This document shows, piece by piece, positions 17,441 through 27,117 of a stretch of 55,254 nucleotides of DNA. The notes below the pieces were generated by a model. The model was not told the DNA's origin. It worked only from the letters and a program-made list of their open reading frames with translations, and did no database searches. Every line of letters starts with the position of its first letter. The stretch's first letter is position 1. The DNA comes from DASXSB01 sp036506275 (lineage in GTDB: Bacteria > Methylomirabilota > Methylomirabilia > Rokubacteriales > CSP1-6): NCBI GenBank assembly GCA_036506275.1, contig DASXSB010000002.1, forward strand, positions 1-55,254, given 5' to 3'. Both the position numbers and the translations under genes were made by a program.

Positions 17441-18694
17441 TCACCACCTTCCGTAGAGCCGCACGAGGGCGCGCCAGAAGGCGTCGCGGTCGGCGCTGAG
17501 GCTCGTGTGGCCGGCTTCGGGCGTCGCATTGGCGCCCGTCTGCACCATGACCAGCTTCAGCTCGGGGTCCACGAACACCGATTGCCCGTACACGCCGACC
17601 ATCGCGAAACGCCGGCGCTCGCCGGGAAACAGCCAGAACTGGTAGCCGTAGCCCCAGTACGGCGTCGCGTTTCCCGGGCGAAACGCCGCCGGCCCCCGCT
17701 TCCAGTCCGTCGCCTCCAGCAGGAACTCGCGCGGGACGATCGGCTGGCCGCTCGGATCGTCGGGCCGCACGCCGTCGTTTGCGAGGACCACGCCGAGACG
17801 GGCGTAGTCGCGCAGGGTCGCGTTGAAGTTGCCGAGGGCGACTTCCAGTTCCGTACGATCGGCGTACCACGAGGCGCTGTCCTCGGCGCCGATCGCCTGC
17901 CAGAGGCGCGCGGTCAGATACTTGCTAAGGGTCATGCCCGTGGCGCCGCGCAGCACGGCCGCCAGCACGACCGTATGGGGACTCGCATAGTAGAAGCGCG
18001 TTCCTTGTTCGACCTCGCGGTCGGTGATCGTCCGAATGGCGGCCTCGATGCCGACGGCCGCGATCGCCTTGCCGAAGCGCGGGGTGTCGCCTGTCCTGCC
18101 GTCATAGGTCTGCTCGTACTTCATGCCGGACGCCATGCGGAGCAGATTGCGTAGCGTCGTCTGGCCGAGCACGGTGCCCTTGAGCGCGGGCGCATAGCGC
18201 TCGGCGGGATCGTCGAGCGATTGAATCCGGCCTTCGTGCTGGGCGATCCCCACCGCGAGGGCGGTGATCGATTTCGCCATGGACTGCGACGTGAAGCGAT
18301 CGCTTGGCTTGCGATCGTACTGATAGCGCTCGAGCTGCACGACACCGTCCTTGACCACGAGAAGGCCCATGATCCGCTGGCGCGCCAGATAGTCGGTGAG
18401 CGTCAGCCCGCGCGCGTCTTTCGCGTTCCAGCGAACGTCCGGCTCCGCCGTCGCCCTCGGAAGCGGCATGGGTCTCGACGCAGGCGGCAGCTTGTGCGGC
18501 GCGCCGTGGAAGATGCCCTTGATCTCGGCCTGATGGGTGAACGAGCCCACGCGGACGGATTCTTCGTAATACCAGTTGGCGGCGTTCCCGACCGGATAGC
18601 CGCGCTGCTTGCCGAGCTTCTCCTCGTCGGGCGCAGCGAGGACGACGGAGGCGAGCACGACCGGCAGGACGACGAAGAGCGCGGTGACTTTCAT
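17441..18694 (-). CDS. Serine hydrolase of the beta-lactamase (class C/AmpC-like) superfamily
   Basis: 417 residues. A signal peptide (MKVTALFVVLPVVLASVVLAA) directs export. The active-site S-x-x-K is in FTSQSMAKSITAL, about a third into the chain, and a Tyr motif lies in TRFYYASPHTVVL. Other family features are LRNLLRMASGMKY and YWGYGYQFWL. Such proteins act as esterases, D-aminopeptidases or 6-aminohexanoate-type amidases more often than true beta-lactamases. ATG 18694 is chosen over the longer frame because it gives a clean signal peptide. No operon partner. Confidence 0.85.
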   Translation of the reverse strand: MKVTALFVVLPVVLASVVLAAPDEEKLGKQRGYPVGNAANWYYEESVRVGSFTHQAEIKGIFHGAPHKLPPASRPMPLPRATAEPDVRWNAKDARGLTLTDYLARQRIMGLLVVKDGVVQLERYQYDRKPSDRFTSQSMAKSITALAVGIAQHEGRIQSLDDPAERYAPALKGTVLGQTTLRNLLRMASGMKYEQTYDGRTGDTPRFGKAIAAVGIEAAIRTITDREVEQGTRFYYASPHTVVLAAVLRGATGMTLSKYLTARLWQAIGAEDSASWYADRTELEVALGNFNATLRDYARLGVVLANDGVRPDDPSGQPIVPREFLLEATDWKRGPAAFRPGNATPYWGYGYQFWLFPGERRRFAMVGVYGQSVFVDPELKLVMVQTGANATPEAGHTSLSADRDAFWRALVRLYGRW

Positions 18695-18914
18695 GGTGCT
18701 CGGACCCCGACATGATGCGGGAAAGAGACCCACGACACCAGGGGGCGAGTGTCGTGTCGCGTCGCGCGCGCTCGACGCGCTGCATCGCGGCCGTGGGCGT
18801 CCCCCGCGCATGCGTGTCACTCTCTTGGTGTGCGTGCGGGCGCGTGCGGGCGTTTCGCCCGAAGGAAACCATCGCGTCAGGGCCGGCGTCGAACAAGATA
18901 GGAGGAGAAACGCG

Positions 18915-19364
18915 ATGCGGCAGCGAACGTCGGGAACGATATCGGCGATGGTCCTCATCACCGCCCTCGCCGCCGGTTGTGCGGGTCCGGCCGTAGGTAT
19001 CTCGGATTCGGCGTCGGCGGCGATACCGCCCGCGACCGATATCGCGGGGACCTGGCATGGCACGTTCGGCTGGGTCGGCGGCTGGCATTACACGGACGAA
19101 GGCAAAGTCACGCTCGACATCAAGGACAACGGCACGTTCACGGCGACGGTCGAGCGAAACGGCGCCACGAACAACCTCGCCAAGCCTGCCACCTGGGCAG
19201 GAACGGCGGTCGCACGGGGCAACGGCGTGACCCTGCGCGACACGGGAGGGTCGTGGCCGACGATCGCCCTCCGTCGGTCCGGCAACAACGTCCTGTACGA
19301 CGTGGCCAACGACCCCGCGACCGAAAGTCCCGTGATGATGAAGTTCGAGCGCGTCGGTCAATGA
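18915..19364 (+). CDS. Small lipoprotein, beta-rich, unknown function
   Basis: 149 residues with a lipobox ending LAAGC (Cys22), so probably an outer- or inner-membrane lipoprotein. The mature part (IAGTWHGTFGWVGGWHYTDE, then GTFTATVERNG) looks like a short antiparallel beta barrel similar to lipocalin-like or META-like folds, but no family is certain. AGGAGGAG sits 7 bases before the ATG. Its stop overlaps the next start as ATGA, so the two secreted proteins are co-translated. Confidence 0.75.
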   Translation: MRQRTSGTISAMVLITALAAGCAGPAVGISDSASAAIPPATDIAGTWHGTFGWVGGWHYTDEGKVTLDIKDNGTFTATVERNGATNNLAKPATWAGTAVARGNGVTLRDTGGSWPTIALRRSGNNVLYDVANDPATESPVMMKFERVGQ

Positions 19365-19771
19365 TCGCCGGATTCCGATCCGTCGTGGGCTCGTTCGGCC
19401 TCGCCCTGGTGCTGATGGCACCGGGCGTGGCGACGCCGGCAGCGGCGGCGACGCGTGAGCTCCGGCCTCTGATCATCGGCTGGGAGCAGCTCTTCTCCGT
19501 GACGTGGGGGGCGTCGCAGCGCCACGGCCGCCTCGAGGTCGAGGGGTTCGTGGACAACAACGCGCCGTACCGCGTGGCGCGCCTTCGCATCCTGGTGGAC
19601 AGCCTGGATGATTCGGGGCGAATCGTCGACCAGCGGGTGAGCTGGGTCTTCAGTCAGCTCACCGCCGACGACCGCCTCCCCTTCCGGGTCTCCGTTGCCC
19701 CCGCCGCGCGCTATCGAGTCCGCGTGTTCTCCTACGACCGCATCGACGACGCCGGCGTCATGATCCCCTGA
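19361..19771 (+). CDS. Small secreted protein, FxLYD-like, paralogue of the gene at 53957
   Basis: 136 residues with a signal peptide (LALVLMAPGVATPAAAA). The mature domain has the pattern RLEVEGFVDNNAPYRVARLR ... ARYRVRVFSYDRID, resembling FxLYD-type beta domains that carry exported proteins. The gene at 53957-54349 shares the same order of motifs (LAVEGYLYNG, TNVRVRVESVD, SYRARVQSFD). Function unknown. It overlaps the upstream lipoprotein gene by 4 bp and its stop abuts the convergent GH13 remnant. Confidence 0.7.
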   Translation: MIAGFRSVVGSFGLALVLMAPGVATPAAAATRELRPLIIGWEQLFSVTWGASQRHGRLEVEGFVDNNAPYRVARLRILVDSLDDSGRIVDQRVSWVFSQLTADDRLPFRVSVAPAARYRVRVFSYDRIDDAGVMIP

Positions 19772-20534
19772 TCAGAAGCTCGCGCGGTTGAGCGCGTTGT
19801 CGGGAGCGCCGACCCGATACCAGCGGTGACCGTAGGGCGGGAGCGTGATCTCGTGGAGGCCGCTCTCCGAGCGGCTGTGGTTCTCGTCGAAGACGTCGAC
19901 GAGGAGGCCACTGTTGTCGGTCTTGGGATCGACGGCCACGCTTTGTCGCCGGCCGGAGAAGTTGTGCACCGTGAGCGTGGACACGCCGCGGAAGTCGTAG
20001 CGAATCGCCAGCACCTCGGGAACGTCGACTCGGAGTACCGCGAAGTCACCCCACCCGAGCTCGGGACATTCCTTGCGCATGCGGATCCGCCGCTCCGTCC
20101 AGTTCAGCAGCGATTCGGGATCGCGACGCTGCTGCGCGACGTTGACCCTTCTCGTAGCCGTAGGTCTCGTCGCTGATCACCGGCCGCACTGTCCGCTCCG
20201 CCTTCGAGAACCCGCCCCGCGGCTCGTTCGTCCACTGCATCGGCGTGCGCGCGCACTCCCGCTCCTCCATCGTGAGATCGTCGCCCATGCCGATCTCATC
20301 GCCGTATTGCATCATCGGCGTGCCCGGTAGCGAGAAGAGCAGGCTGAAGGCGAGCTCGAGGCGCCGGCGGTCATTTTTCAGCATGGGCGCCAGGCGGCGG
20401 CGTCCCGCGAGGTATTCGAGCCGGCGATGGAGCCCCTCGAAGTCGCCGGTCCCATCCCCGTTCGCATCCATGTACTTCTCGACGTCCAGGCAGTAGAGGA
20501 TGGCGTTCTTGTACCAGAGGTCGTGAGCGGCCAT
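19772..20534 (-). pseudogene. Remnant of a GH13 alpha-amylase/trehalose synthase-like gene
   Basis: The N-terminus (DLWYKNAILYCLDVEKYMDA, then GDFEGLHRRLEYLAG) is that of GH13 trehalose-synthase-type enzymes. It then jumps directly to the far side of the barrel (RRRLAPMLKNDRRRLELAFS, TPMMQYGDEIGMGDDL). The whole middle with the catalytic Asp/Glu residues, some 280-300 residues, is gone. A further one-base insertion in the CCC at 20146-20148 breaks the frame; skipping it restores VNVAQQRRDPESLLNWTERR and the C-terminal beta domain down to 19772. Two independent lesions indicate a dead gene. Confidence 0.85.
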
Positions 20535-20662
20535 GGCTGAGCCTCCCCGCGCGGCAGCGGCCGCGACGGCAAGAAACCTTCTCCCTGCCATGGTGCAAAC
20601 CCTGGACCGGTGTCGGCGGCCAGAGCCTTCTACGCCTCGACCGCCCCGGGGTGGAGTCGCCG

Positions 20663-21811
20663 TCAGTTGACGACGAGCTGGCGCGGCGCGTGCGTCACGG
20701 CTTCGCAGCCGCGCGCGGTGACGATGGACGTCTCTCCGAGACACATGCTGAGGCCGGTGCGGGTGTTCAGCACGATCATGTGCACGAAGAACACCATGCC
20801 CGGGGCCAAAATTTGAGGATTGCCCGTGTACACCATGGGCCAGTCCATCCAGGTCGGCGGATACGTCGCGCCCATCGTGTAGCCGCACGCGTTCAAGTAG
20901 TGGCCCTCGTAGCCCGCTTTCTCGAGTGTCCGCGCGTGCGCGTCGAACACCTCGCCCACGGTGCGACCCGGCCTGAGCATCCGCTGGGCGGCATCGAGGG
21001 CCTCGACGCAGGCGGCGAACATGTCGCGATGGCGCGCGTCCAGTTTCCCGGTGAGCGCCACGTGCATGAGCGCCGCGTGGTAGTGCCGGTAGGCGGCGGC
21101 GAACTCGAATGTCACCTGATCCGTCGGGCGCACCGTGCCGTGGCCGGTGTGGTAGCGGACGAGGAGGGCCTCCTCGCCGCTGCCCATCGGCCACCGGCTC
21201 GCCGACGGGTCACCATCGCCGGCGAGGATCACCTTCTGCATCTCGCCGTAGATCTCCCCCACGCGCGCGCCCGGTACGGTGAGACGGTTCGCCACGGCCA
21301 GCGCCTCGTCCGCGAGCTGACCCGCGCGGCGTACGTAGGCGAGCTCGGCCGGGCTCTTGACGAGACGCAGGAGCCGCACGAGATCCGACGCATCTTCCGT
21401 CCGACAGAAGCCGTGGAGCGCGGCGTCCACCATCTGCCCGCGCTGAGCGGTGAGACCATACGCGTGGTATTCGACGCCGAGGCGCTTGCCGCGGCAGCGG
21501 TGGCTGTCGAGCATGTCGCGCAGATCGTGGGCGGGATTGGCGCCCTCGCGATCGCGCCAGATCCGGACGTCCTCGATCACCGACGTGAGGCGCGCCTGGC
21601 GCAGATCGGCCGAGCGCGTGCAGAGCGCGAGGGCGCCGTCGGCGCCCAGGTACATCCCCTGAAACATGCTGTAGCCGCTCGTGTCGTAGCCGGTCAGGTA
21701 GTACATGCTCTCCTGGCGGAAGATGAGGAGGCCGTCGAGCCCCTGCTTCGCCATTTCCCGGCAGGCGGCGCGCCGCCGGCGCGCGAGCTCCTGCTTCGTG
21801 AAGTGCAGCAT
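20663..21811 (-). CDS. M24-fold (creatinase/DoeA-like) enzyme without metal ligands
   Basis: 382 residues of the pita-bread fold. The N-terminal creatinase domain has LTGYDTSGYSMF, and the C-terminal domain has GYTMGATYPPTWMDWP and APGMVFFVHM. The canonical metal residues are replaced: Glu for the first Asp (VTFEFAAAY), Ala for the second (YHAALMHV), and His/Met in place of the EPG glutamate. This resembles creatinase and ectoine hydrolase DoeA, which use no metal, more than Xaa-Pro peptidases. It is the last gene of the polyamine-type ABC operon and overlaps the upstream permease by TGATG, so it probably opens a C-N bond in the imported compound. Confidence 0.8.
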   Translation of the reverse strand: MLHFTKQELARRRRAACREMAKQGLDGLLIFRQESMYYLTGYDTSGYSMFQGMYLGADGALALCTRSADLRQARLTSVIEDVRIWRDREGANPAHDLRDMLDSHRCRGKRLGVEYHAYGLTAQRGQMVDAALHGFCRTEDASDLVRLLRLVKSPAELAYVRRAGQLADEALAVANRLTVPGARVGEIYGEMQKVILAGDGDPSASRWPMGSGEEALLVRYHTGHGTVRPTDQVTFEFAAAYRHYHAALMHVALTGKLDARHRDMFAACVEALDAAQRMLRPGRTVGEVFDAHARTLEKAGYEGHYLNACGYTMGATYPPTWMDWPMVYTGNPQILAPGMVFFVHMIVLNTRTGLSMCLGETSIVTARGCEAVTHAPRQLVVN

Positions 21812-22614
21812 CAGACGTCCGTCCGCCGCCGCAACAGCGCGCTGGCGCCGAGCACCGTGCACGTCACCGCGATGAGGAACGAGCTGACGGCCGCGATGGT
21901 GGGGTCGACCTCGAGGAGCAAGCTGTTCCAGACGCGCACGGTCAGCGTCTGCACCTCCACGCCCGCCAGGAATAGCGGGATCAAGAGCTCGTCGAACGAC
22001 GTGAGGAACGCGAAGAGCGCCGCCGACACCACGCCGGGGGCGATCAGCGGGAGCGTCACGCGCCGGAGCGCCACGAGGCGGCTGGCGCCCAGGCTGAGAG
22101 CCGCCAGCTCCAGACGGAGGTCGAAGCCCTGGAGGGTGGCGGTGATGATGATGACGACGACCGGCAACGCCAGCACCGTGTGCCCCACCGCCATGGCGAG
22201 GATGCTGCCGGTGGCCTTGAGCTTCACGAAGAAGAAGTAGAGTCCGATGGCGGTGATGATGGTGGGGACGATCATCGGCGACAGGAGCGTCGCATAGACG
22301 GCGCCCTTCCCGCGAAAGCGGCCCCGCACGAGGGCGAGCGACGCCGCGAGCCCGAGCACCGTCGCGAACACCATCGTCAGGCTCGCCACCTGCACGCTGA
22401 CCACGATCGACTTGCGCCACTCCGGGGCGCCGAAGAAGCGCTCGTACCAGCGAAGGGACAGGCGGGGCGGCGGGAAGCTCAGGTAGTCGGCGCCGCTGAA
22501 CGAGACGATCACGATGATGGCCACGGGCGCGAGCAGGAACACGAGCACGGCGACCGCCGCCGCCACGACGCCGATGGTGCCGGGGCCGGTGCGCTGCCCC
22601 TCGGCGCCGATCAT
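21811..22614 (-). CDS. ABC transporter permease, spermidine/putrescine type (PotC-like)
   Basis: 267 residues with six transmembrane segments and the EAA loop LELAALSLGASRLVALRRVTLP. It pairs with the PotB-like permease next to it to form the membrane channel of an importer. ATG 22614 overlaps the upstream permease stop (ATGA) and its own stop overlaps the M24 start. The exact substrate (polyamine, opine, modified amino acid) cannot be read from the permease. Confidence 0.88.
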   Translation of the reverse strand: MIGAEGQRTGPGTIGVVAAAVAVLVFLLAPVAIIVIVSFSGADYLSFPPPRLSLRWYERFFGAPEWRKSIVVSVQVASLTMVFATVLGLAASLALVRGRFRGKGAVYATLLSPMIVPTIITAIGLYFFFVKLKATGSILAMAVGHTVLALPVVVIIITATLQGFDLRLELAALSLGASRLVALRRVTLPLIAPGVVSAALFAFLTSFDELLIPLFLAGVEVQTLTVRVWNSLLLEVDPTIAAVSSFLIAVTCTVLGASALLRRRTDV

Positions 22615-23495
22615 CCCAGGCCTTCGAAGAGCCGCTCCAGCCGCAGCAGCCGGTAATACACCGCGAAGCCGACCAGCGTCAGCGCGAGGAGGATGACGGC
22701 GAGGGTGGAGGCGAACGACCAGTTCAGCGTGAACTCGACCTCGCGCTCGATCAGCATCGCGATCATGATGTCGGAGGGCCCGCCCATGAGGGCGGGCGTG
22801 ATGAAGAAGCCGAGGCTCAGGATGAAGACGAGCAGGGAGCCGCCGGCGATCCCGGGCGTGCTGAGGGGAAGGAAGACGCGGCGGAACGCCTGCCACCGGC
22901 TGGCGCCGAGACTGTGCGCGGCGCGCACGAGCGCGGGGTCGATCCCGCGCATGACGCTGGCGAGCGTGAGCACCATGAACGGGAGCAGCACGTACGTCAT
23001 GCCGACGACGACACCGGCCGGGTTGTAGAGCAAGCGCAGCGGCGCGTCGGTGAGGCCGAGGGCGATCGCGTACTGGTTGACGACGCCGTTGCGGCCGAGC
23101 AGCACCATCCAGGCGTAGGTGCGCACGATGATGCTCGTGAGAAACGGCAGGACCACGATGACCACGAGCACGCGGGCGACCCGTGGTCGGACGGTCGCGA
23201 GGACATACGCAAGCGGGTAGCCGAGCAGGAGCGCGAACGCCGTCACCATCGCCGCCGTCCGGAACGTCAGGCCGATGACCGTGAGGTACACGCTGGTGCT
23301 CGCGACCTGGCGATAGAACTCCAGCGTGTACCCGTTCTTGTAGACGCTGCGGAGCAGGATTCCGAACAGCGGATAGACGAAGAAGGCGCCGAGCGTGAGG
23401 AGCGCCGGCAGCAGGAGCAAGACGTACCGGCGCGTCTCGCGACGATCCGCCGTCACCACCGGCGCCCCCCCGAGCGCGAGATCGTCAGCCTTCAT
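22611..23495 (-). CDS. ABC transporter permease, spermidine/putrescine type (PotB-like)
   Basis: 294 residues, six predicted helices, with the EAA motif VRAAHSLGASRWQAFRRVFLP. The first helix is RRYVLLLLPALLTLGAFFVYPL, and a large external loop follows. The start MKADDLALGG at 23495 lies within the end of the ATPase gene (11-bp overlap). It works with the PotC-like permease, ATPase and binding protein of this operon. Confidence 0.88.
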   Translation of the reverse strand: MKADDLALGGAPVVTADRRETRRYVLLLLPALLTLGAFFVYPLFGILLRSVYKNGYTLEFYRQVASTSVYLTVIGLTFRTAAMVTAFALLLGYPLAYVLATVRPRVARVLVVIVVLPFLTSIIVRTYAWMVLLGRNGVVNQYAIALGLTDAPLRLLYNPAGVVVGMTYVLLPFMVLTLASVMRGIDPALVRAAHSLGASRWQAFRRVFLPLSTPGIAGGSLLVFILSLGFFITPALMGGPSDIMIAMLIEREVEFTLNWSFASTLAVILLALTLVGFAVYYRLLRLERLFEGLG

Positions 23496-24603
23496 CGGAG
23501 GCGCGCGGGAACAGACGCGTGTCGCCGGCATCCCACGCCAGCTCGACGACGTCGCCCATCGCGAGCGGACGCGACGCGAGCCGGTTCTGGGCCTTGACCG
23601 TCAGCGTCCCCGCCGCGCCCAGCGCCACCGAGTACCGCGTCGCATCGCCCGCGTACACGATCTGGTCGACGACGCCCTTGGCGCGATTGAGCTCCGCGGC
23701 GCGCGCCTCGTTCGGCACGATCTTTTCCGGTCGAACGGCCGCGACCACGGGCTGGCCGACGCGCAGCGGCTCCCGGCTCACCCCGCACAGCTCGAGCCCG
23801 CCCTGCGTGCGCACGACGGCACGGCCGTCCGCCTGCGTCGACACCACCCGGCCGTCGAGAAAATTCGATTCGCCGACGAAGTCGGCCACGAACGGACTCA
23901 CCGGCGATTCGTACAGCTCGGCGGGGGTGCCCACCTGCTCCGTCCGGCCGTCGCGCATGACGGCGACACGATCGGACATCGTCAGCGCCTCCTCCTGGTC
24001 GTGGGTCACGTAGATGACGGTGACGTGGAGGTGCCGCTGGATGCGTTTCAGCTCGAGCTGCATGTGCGCGCGCAGCTTCTTGTCGAGCGCGCCCAGCGGC
24101 TCGTCCATCAGGAGCACGCGCGGGCGGAAGACGAGCGCGCGCGCGAGCGCGACCCGCTGCTGCTCGCCGCCGGAGAGCTGGCGCGGAAGCCGTCGCTCGT
24201 AGCCGGTGAGCCGCACCAGCTCCAGCGCCTCGCCCACCCGGCGGCGAACGTCGGCGGCGGGCACCTTTCGCACCTCGAGCGGGAAGGCGACGTTCTCGGA
24301 GACGGTCAGGTGCGGGAACACGGCGTAGCTCTGGAAGACCATGCCGAGGTCGCGCTTCTGGGGAGGGAGCGCGGCGACGTCGATGCCGTCGATCGCGATC
24401 GTGCCTCGGCTCGGATGGACGAACCCGGCCACCATCATGAGCGTCGTCGTCTTGCCGGAGCCGCTCGGTCCGAGAAGAGTGAAGAACGATCCCGCGGGCA
24501 CGGTCATGGAGACGTCGCTGACCGCCACCACCGGCCCGAAGAGCTTGGTCAGCCCCTGCAGACGGACTTCGGCGCCGGCTCTTACCCCTTCTGGAGGAGC
24601 CAC
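23485..24603 (-). CDS. ABC transporter ATP-binding protein (PotA-like)
   Basis: 372 residues. Walker A GPSGSGKTTT, signature LSGGEQQRVALARAL and Walker B VLLMDEPLGALD are intact, followed by the His loop VIYVTHDQEEAL and a C-terminal TOBE-like regulatory domain. It energises the importer. There is no ATG near the domain start; the best choice is GTG 24603, which lies 22 bp inside the end of the binding-protein gene, giving the usual family length. Translation is probably coupled. Confidence 0.9.
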   Translation of the reverse strand: MAPPEGVRAGAEVRLQGLTKLFGPVVAVSDVSMTVPAGSFFTLLGPSGSGKTTTLMMVAGFVHPSRGTIAIDGIDVAALPPQKRDLGMVFQSYAVFPHLTVSENVAFPLEVRKVPAADVRRRVGEALELVRLTGYERRLPRQLSGGEQQRVALARALVFRPRVLLMDEPLGALDKKLRAHMQLELKRIQRHLHVTVIYVTHDQEEALTMSDRVAVMRDGRTEQVGTPAELYESPVSPFVADFVGESNFLDGRVVSTQADGRAVVRTQGGLELCGVSREPLRVGQPVVAAVRPEKIVPNEARAAELNRAKGVVDQIVYAGDATRYSVALGAAGTLTVKAQNRLASRPLAMGDVVELAWDAGDTRLFPRASDEG

Positions 24604-25694
24604 TGCGACCAGCGCTCGCTGACCTTGCCCCGGTTGTCCGCCCACCACTTGCCGCTCTGGAGGAACGCTTTCGTCCTGTGCTCCGGGCTCGACGGCAGCC
24701 GGGCGGCGACGTCGGCGGGAATGGACTTGAAGGCCTGGCGGTTCGTCGGCCCGTACGGGATCAGCTTGGCAAGGTTGGCCTGGAGCTCGGGCTGACACGC
24801 GAAGTCGATGAAGCGCTGGGCATTCTCGGCATTCTTCGCGCCCTTGAGCACGCCCCAGTACTGCGATTGCAAGCTGGCCTCGTTCCACTCGATCGCGAGC
24901 GGCGCGCCCTTGTCCGCCACCGCCTGGAGCCGCCCGTTCCAGATGCTGCCGAGGACGACCTCCTTGTCCGCGAGCATCTGCGCCGAAAGCGCGCCCGTGT
25001 CCCAGAACTTCCGGATGGCCGGCCGCACGCGGTCGAGCGACTTGAACCCGCGCTCGATGTCGAGTGGATAGAGCTTGTCCTTCGGGACGCCGTCGGCGAG
25101 CAGCGCGAACTCGAGATCGATGTTCCCCGACCCGAGATCGGCGAGCATCCGCGGCCCCGCGAACTTCTTCAGATCCCAGAACTCCGCCCACGAGCGCGGC
25201 TGCTTGCCGGTCGGGAACGACTGCGTGTTGTAGCCGAGCACCGACGAAAAATAGATGTCGCCCACCATGTCGTCGCGACGGATGAAGGGGTCCATGTCGT
25301 CGGGGTTGGCGAGCTTCCAACCCTTGTAGTCGATCTTGTCGAGGGCGCCCTTCTGGCTGAGCGAGATCATGCCCAGCTCCCCCGCGTCCACGACGTCGAG
25401 CTCGATGTTGCCGGACTCGAACATCGCCAGCAGCTTGCCGAGCGTGGCGGGCACCTTGACGACCTCGGTGCCGGTCGCCTTCGTGAACGGCTCGATGATG
25501 GCCTTGACCACCGCCTCTTCGTAGGCGCCGCCGATCGTCCGTAGCACGACCTTTCCCGCCGCGCTCGCCCGGCGCGGCCAGACGCTCGGCATGGTCGCCG
25601 TCGCGAGGGCGGCCGCCGTGCCGGCCAGAACGCGGCGCCGGCTCACGCTGGTGTCGTGGGCGAGGGAGCTCTGAACGCGGGGTGCCTGGCTCAT
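24582..25694 (-). CDS. Periplasmic substrate-binding protein, spermidine/putrescine type (PotD/SBP_bac family)
   Basis: 370 residues. The N-terminus carries a twin-arginine signal (SVSRRRVLAGTAAALATATM, ending RRASAA), so it is exported folded. The mature protein opens GKVVLRTIGGAYEEAVVKAI and contains the two-lobed pattern of this class (LDVVDAGELGMISLSQKG, FARFIDFACQ-like helix at NAQRFIDFACQPELQA). AAGGAG precedes ATG 25694. It heads a five-gene operon and is divergent from the M20 peptidase gene across 175 bp, a likely shared control region. Confidence 0.9.
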   Translation of the reverse strand: MSQAPRVQSSLAHDTSVSRRRVLAGTAAALATATMPSVWPRRASAAGKVVLRTIGGAYEEAVVKAIIEPFTKATGTEVVKVPATLGKLLAMFESGNIELDVVDAGELGMISLSQKGALDKIDYKGWKLANPDDMDPFIRRDDMVGDIYFSSVLGYNTQSFPTGKQPRSWAEFWDLKKFAGPRMLADLGSGNIDLEFALLADGVPKDKLYPLDIERGFKSLDRVRPAIRKFWDTGALSAQMLADKEVVLGSIWNGRLQAVADKGAPLAIEWNEASLQSQYWGVLKGAKNAENAQRFIDFACQPELQANLAKLIPYGPTNRQAFKSIPADVAARLPSSPEHRTKAFLQSGKWWADNRGKVSERWSQWLLQKG

Positions 25695-25869
25695 GTCGCG
25701 CTCCTTGGGTGTCGGCGACGGTGCCTGGGGTGTCCGCTTCGTTAACACGCGGCTTCGAGACCTGTCAACCGGCGCCTGACCACTCGCGCGCCTGCCCGGG
25801 CGGCCCGGCGCCGGCGGAGCCGGGCGCCGGTGTATGCTCTCGGCACCTTCCCCGCGGCAAGAGGTGTAT

Positions 25870-27117
25870 ATGGACGACGTGAAGCGTCAGCTCACGAGAT
25901 GGATCGACGCCGACCGCGACACGATCATCGCCTTCCTGTGCGACTTCGTCCGCGCCAAGAGCCCGAATCCGCCCGGCGACACGACGCTGGCGGCCGCGCA
26001 CATCACCCGCTTTCTCGAAGCCCAGAAGCTGCCGTTCCGCGTGATCGCGCCGCAGGCCACCATGCCGAACATCGTCGGCACCTTCGAAGGACACGCGCCG
26101 GGCCGCCACCTCGTGCTCAACGGGCACATCGACGTCTTTCCCGCCGACGAGAAGAACGAGCGCTGGACGCATGGACCGTGGAGCGGCGCCATCGCCGACG
26201 GCAAGATCTACGGGCGTGGTGTGGCCGACATGAAGGCGGGGACGTCGGCGTCGATCTTCACCTACGCCTATCTTCATCGGATCCGCGAGCACCTGAAGGG
26301 GCGATTGACGCTCACGGCCGTCTCCGACGAAGAAACGTTCGGGCCGTGGGGCGCGCGCTACCTCATGGAGCATCATCCCGAGGTCCACGGCGACTGCCTG
26401 CTGAACGGCGAGCCGAGCAGTCCGCTCACCATCCGCTTCGGCGAAAAAGGGCCGCTCTGGCTCCGCTTCACCACGCGAACGCGGGGCGCCCACGGTGCCT
26501 ACACGCACCTGTCGCCGAGCGCGACGAAGATCGCGGCCCGGCTGATCATGGATCTGGAAGAGCTGACCACGCTCGAGCCGTCGGTGCCGATCGACATCGC
26601 CGACGCCCTCGCGGGCGCGGCCGCCGCCATCGACGAGGCGCAAGGACCGGGCGCCAAGGACATCGTCCAGCGCGTGACCGTGAACATCGGCGTCATCCAG
26701 GGCGGGCAGAAGGTGAACATGGTGCCGGGGACGTGCTGGTTCGAGGCCGACGTCCGCCTTCCCCCGGGCCTCGGGAAGGACGCCGTGCTCGCGAAGGTGC
26801 GTCAGATCCTCGCACGCTATCCCGACACGACCATGGAAGAGATCAACTTCAGCGAGCCGAGCGCCTGTGATCCCAACCACGAGATGGTCGGCATCCTGCG
26901 CGCCAATGCCAAGGCCCTCGGCCGGCCCGACCCCGCGCCGATCCTCAGCCTGGGAGGGACCGACGCCCGTCTGTGGCGCCAGCGAGGCATCCCGGGACTC
27001 GTGCACGGTCCGTTCCCGCGCGGCATGGCCCAGGCCGACGAGCACGTCGACATCGAGGAATACCTGCACATCGTCCGCATGCACGTGCTGTCGTCGTTCG
27101 ACTATCTCTCGCGATGA
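25870..27117 (+). CDS. M20-family metallopeptidase / deacylase (ArgE/DapE-like)
   Basis: 415 residues. Metal and catalytic residues are visible: His and Asp in VLNGHIDVFP, bridging Asp in GRGVADMKAG, the Glu pair in AVSDEETFG, and Glu in NGEPSS. The lid domain and the end (AQADEHVDIEEY) fit the ArgE/DapE group. It would remove an acyl or aminoacyl group from the imported substrate. AGAGG lies 6 bases before ATG 25870. Its stop overlaps the start of the PuuB-like oxidase (ATGA), and the pair diverges from the importer operon. Confidence 0.9.
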   Translation: MDDVKRQLTRWIDADRDTIIAFLCDFVRAKSPNPPGDTTLAAAHITRFLEAQKLPFRVIAPQATMPNIVGTFEGHAPGRHLVLNGHIDVFPADEKNERWTHGPWSGAIADGKIYGRGVADMKAGTSASIFTYAYLHRIREHLKGRLTLTAVSDEETFGPWGARYLMEHHPEVHGDCLLNGEPSSPLTIRFGEKGPLWLRFTTRTRGAHGAYTHLSPSATKIAARLIMDLEELTTLEPSVPIDIADALAGAAAAIDEAQGPGAKDIVQRVTVNIGVIQGGQKVNMVPGTCWFEADVRLPPGLGKDAVLAKVRQILARYPDTTMEEINFSEPSACDPNHEMVGILRANAKALGRPDPAPILSLGGTDARLWRQRGIPGLVHGPFPRGMAQADEHVDIEEYLHIVRMHVLSSFDYLSR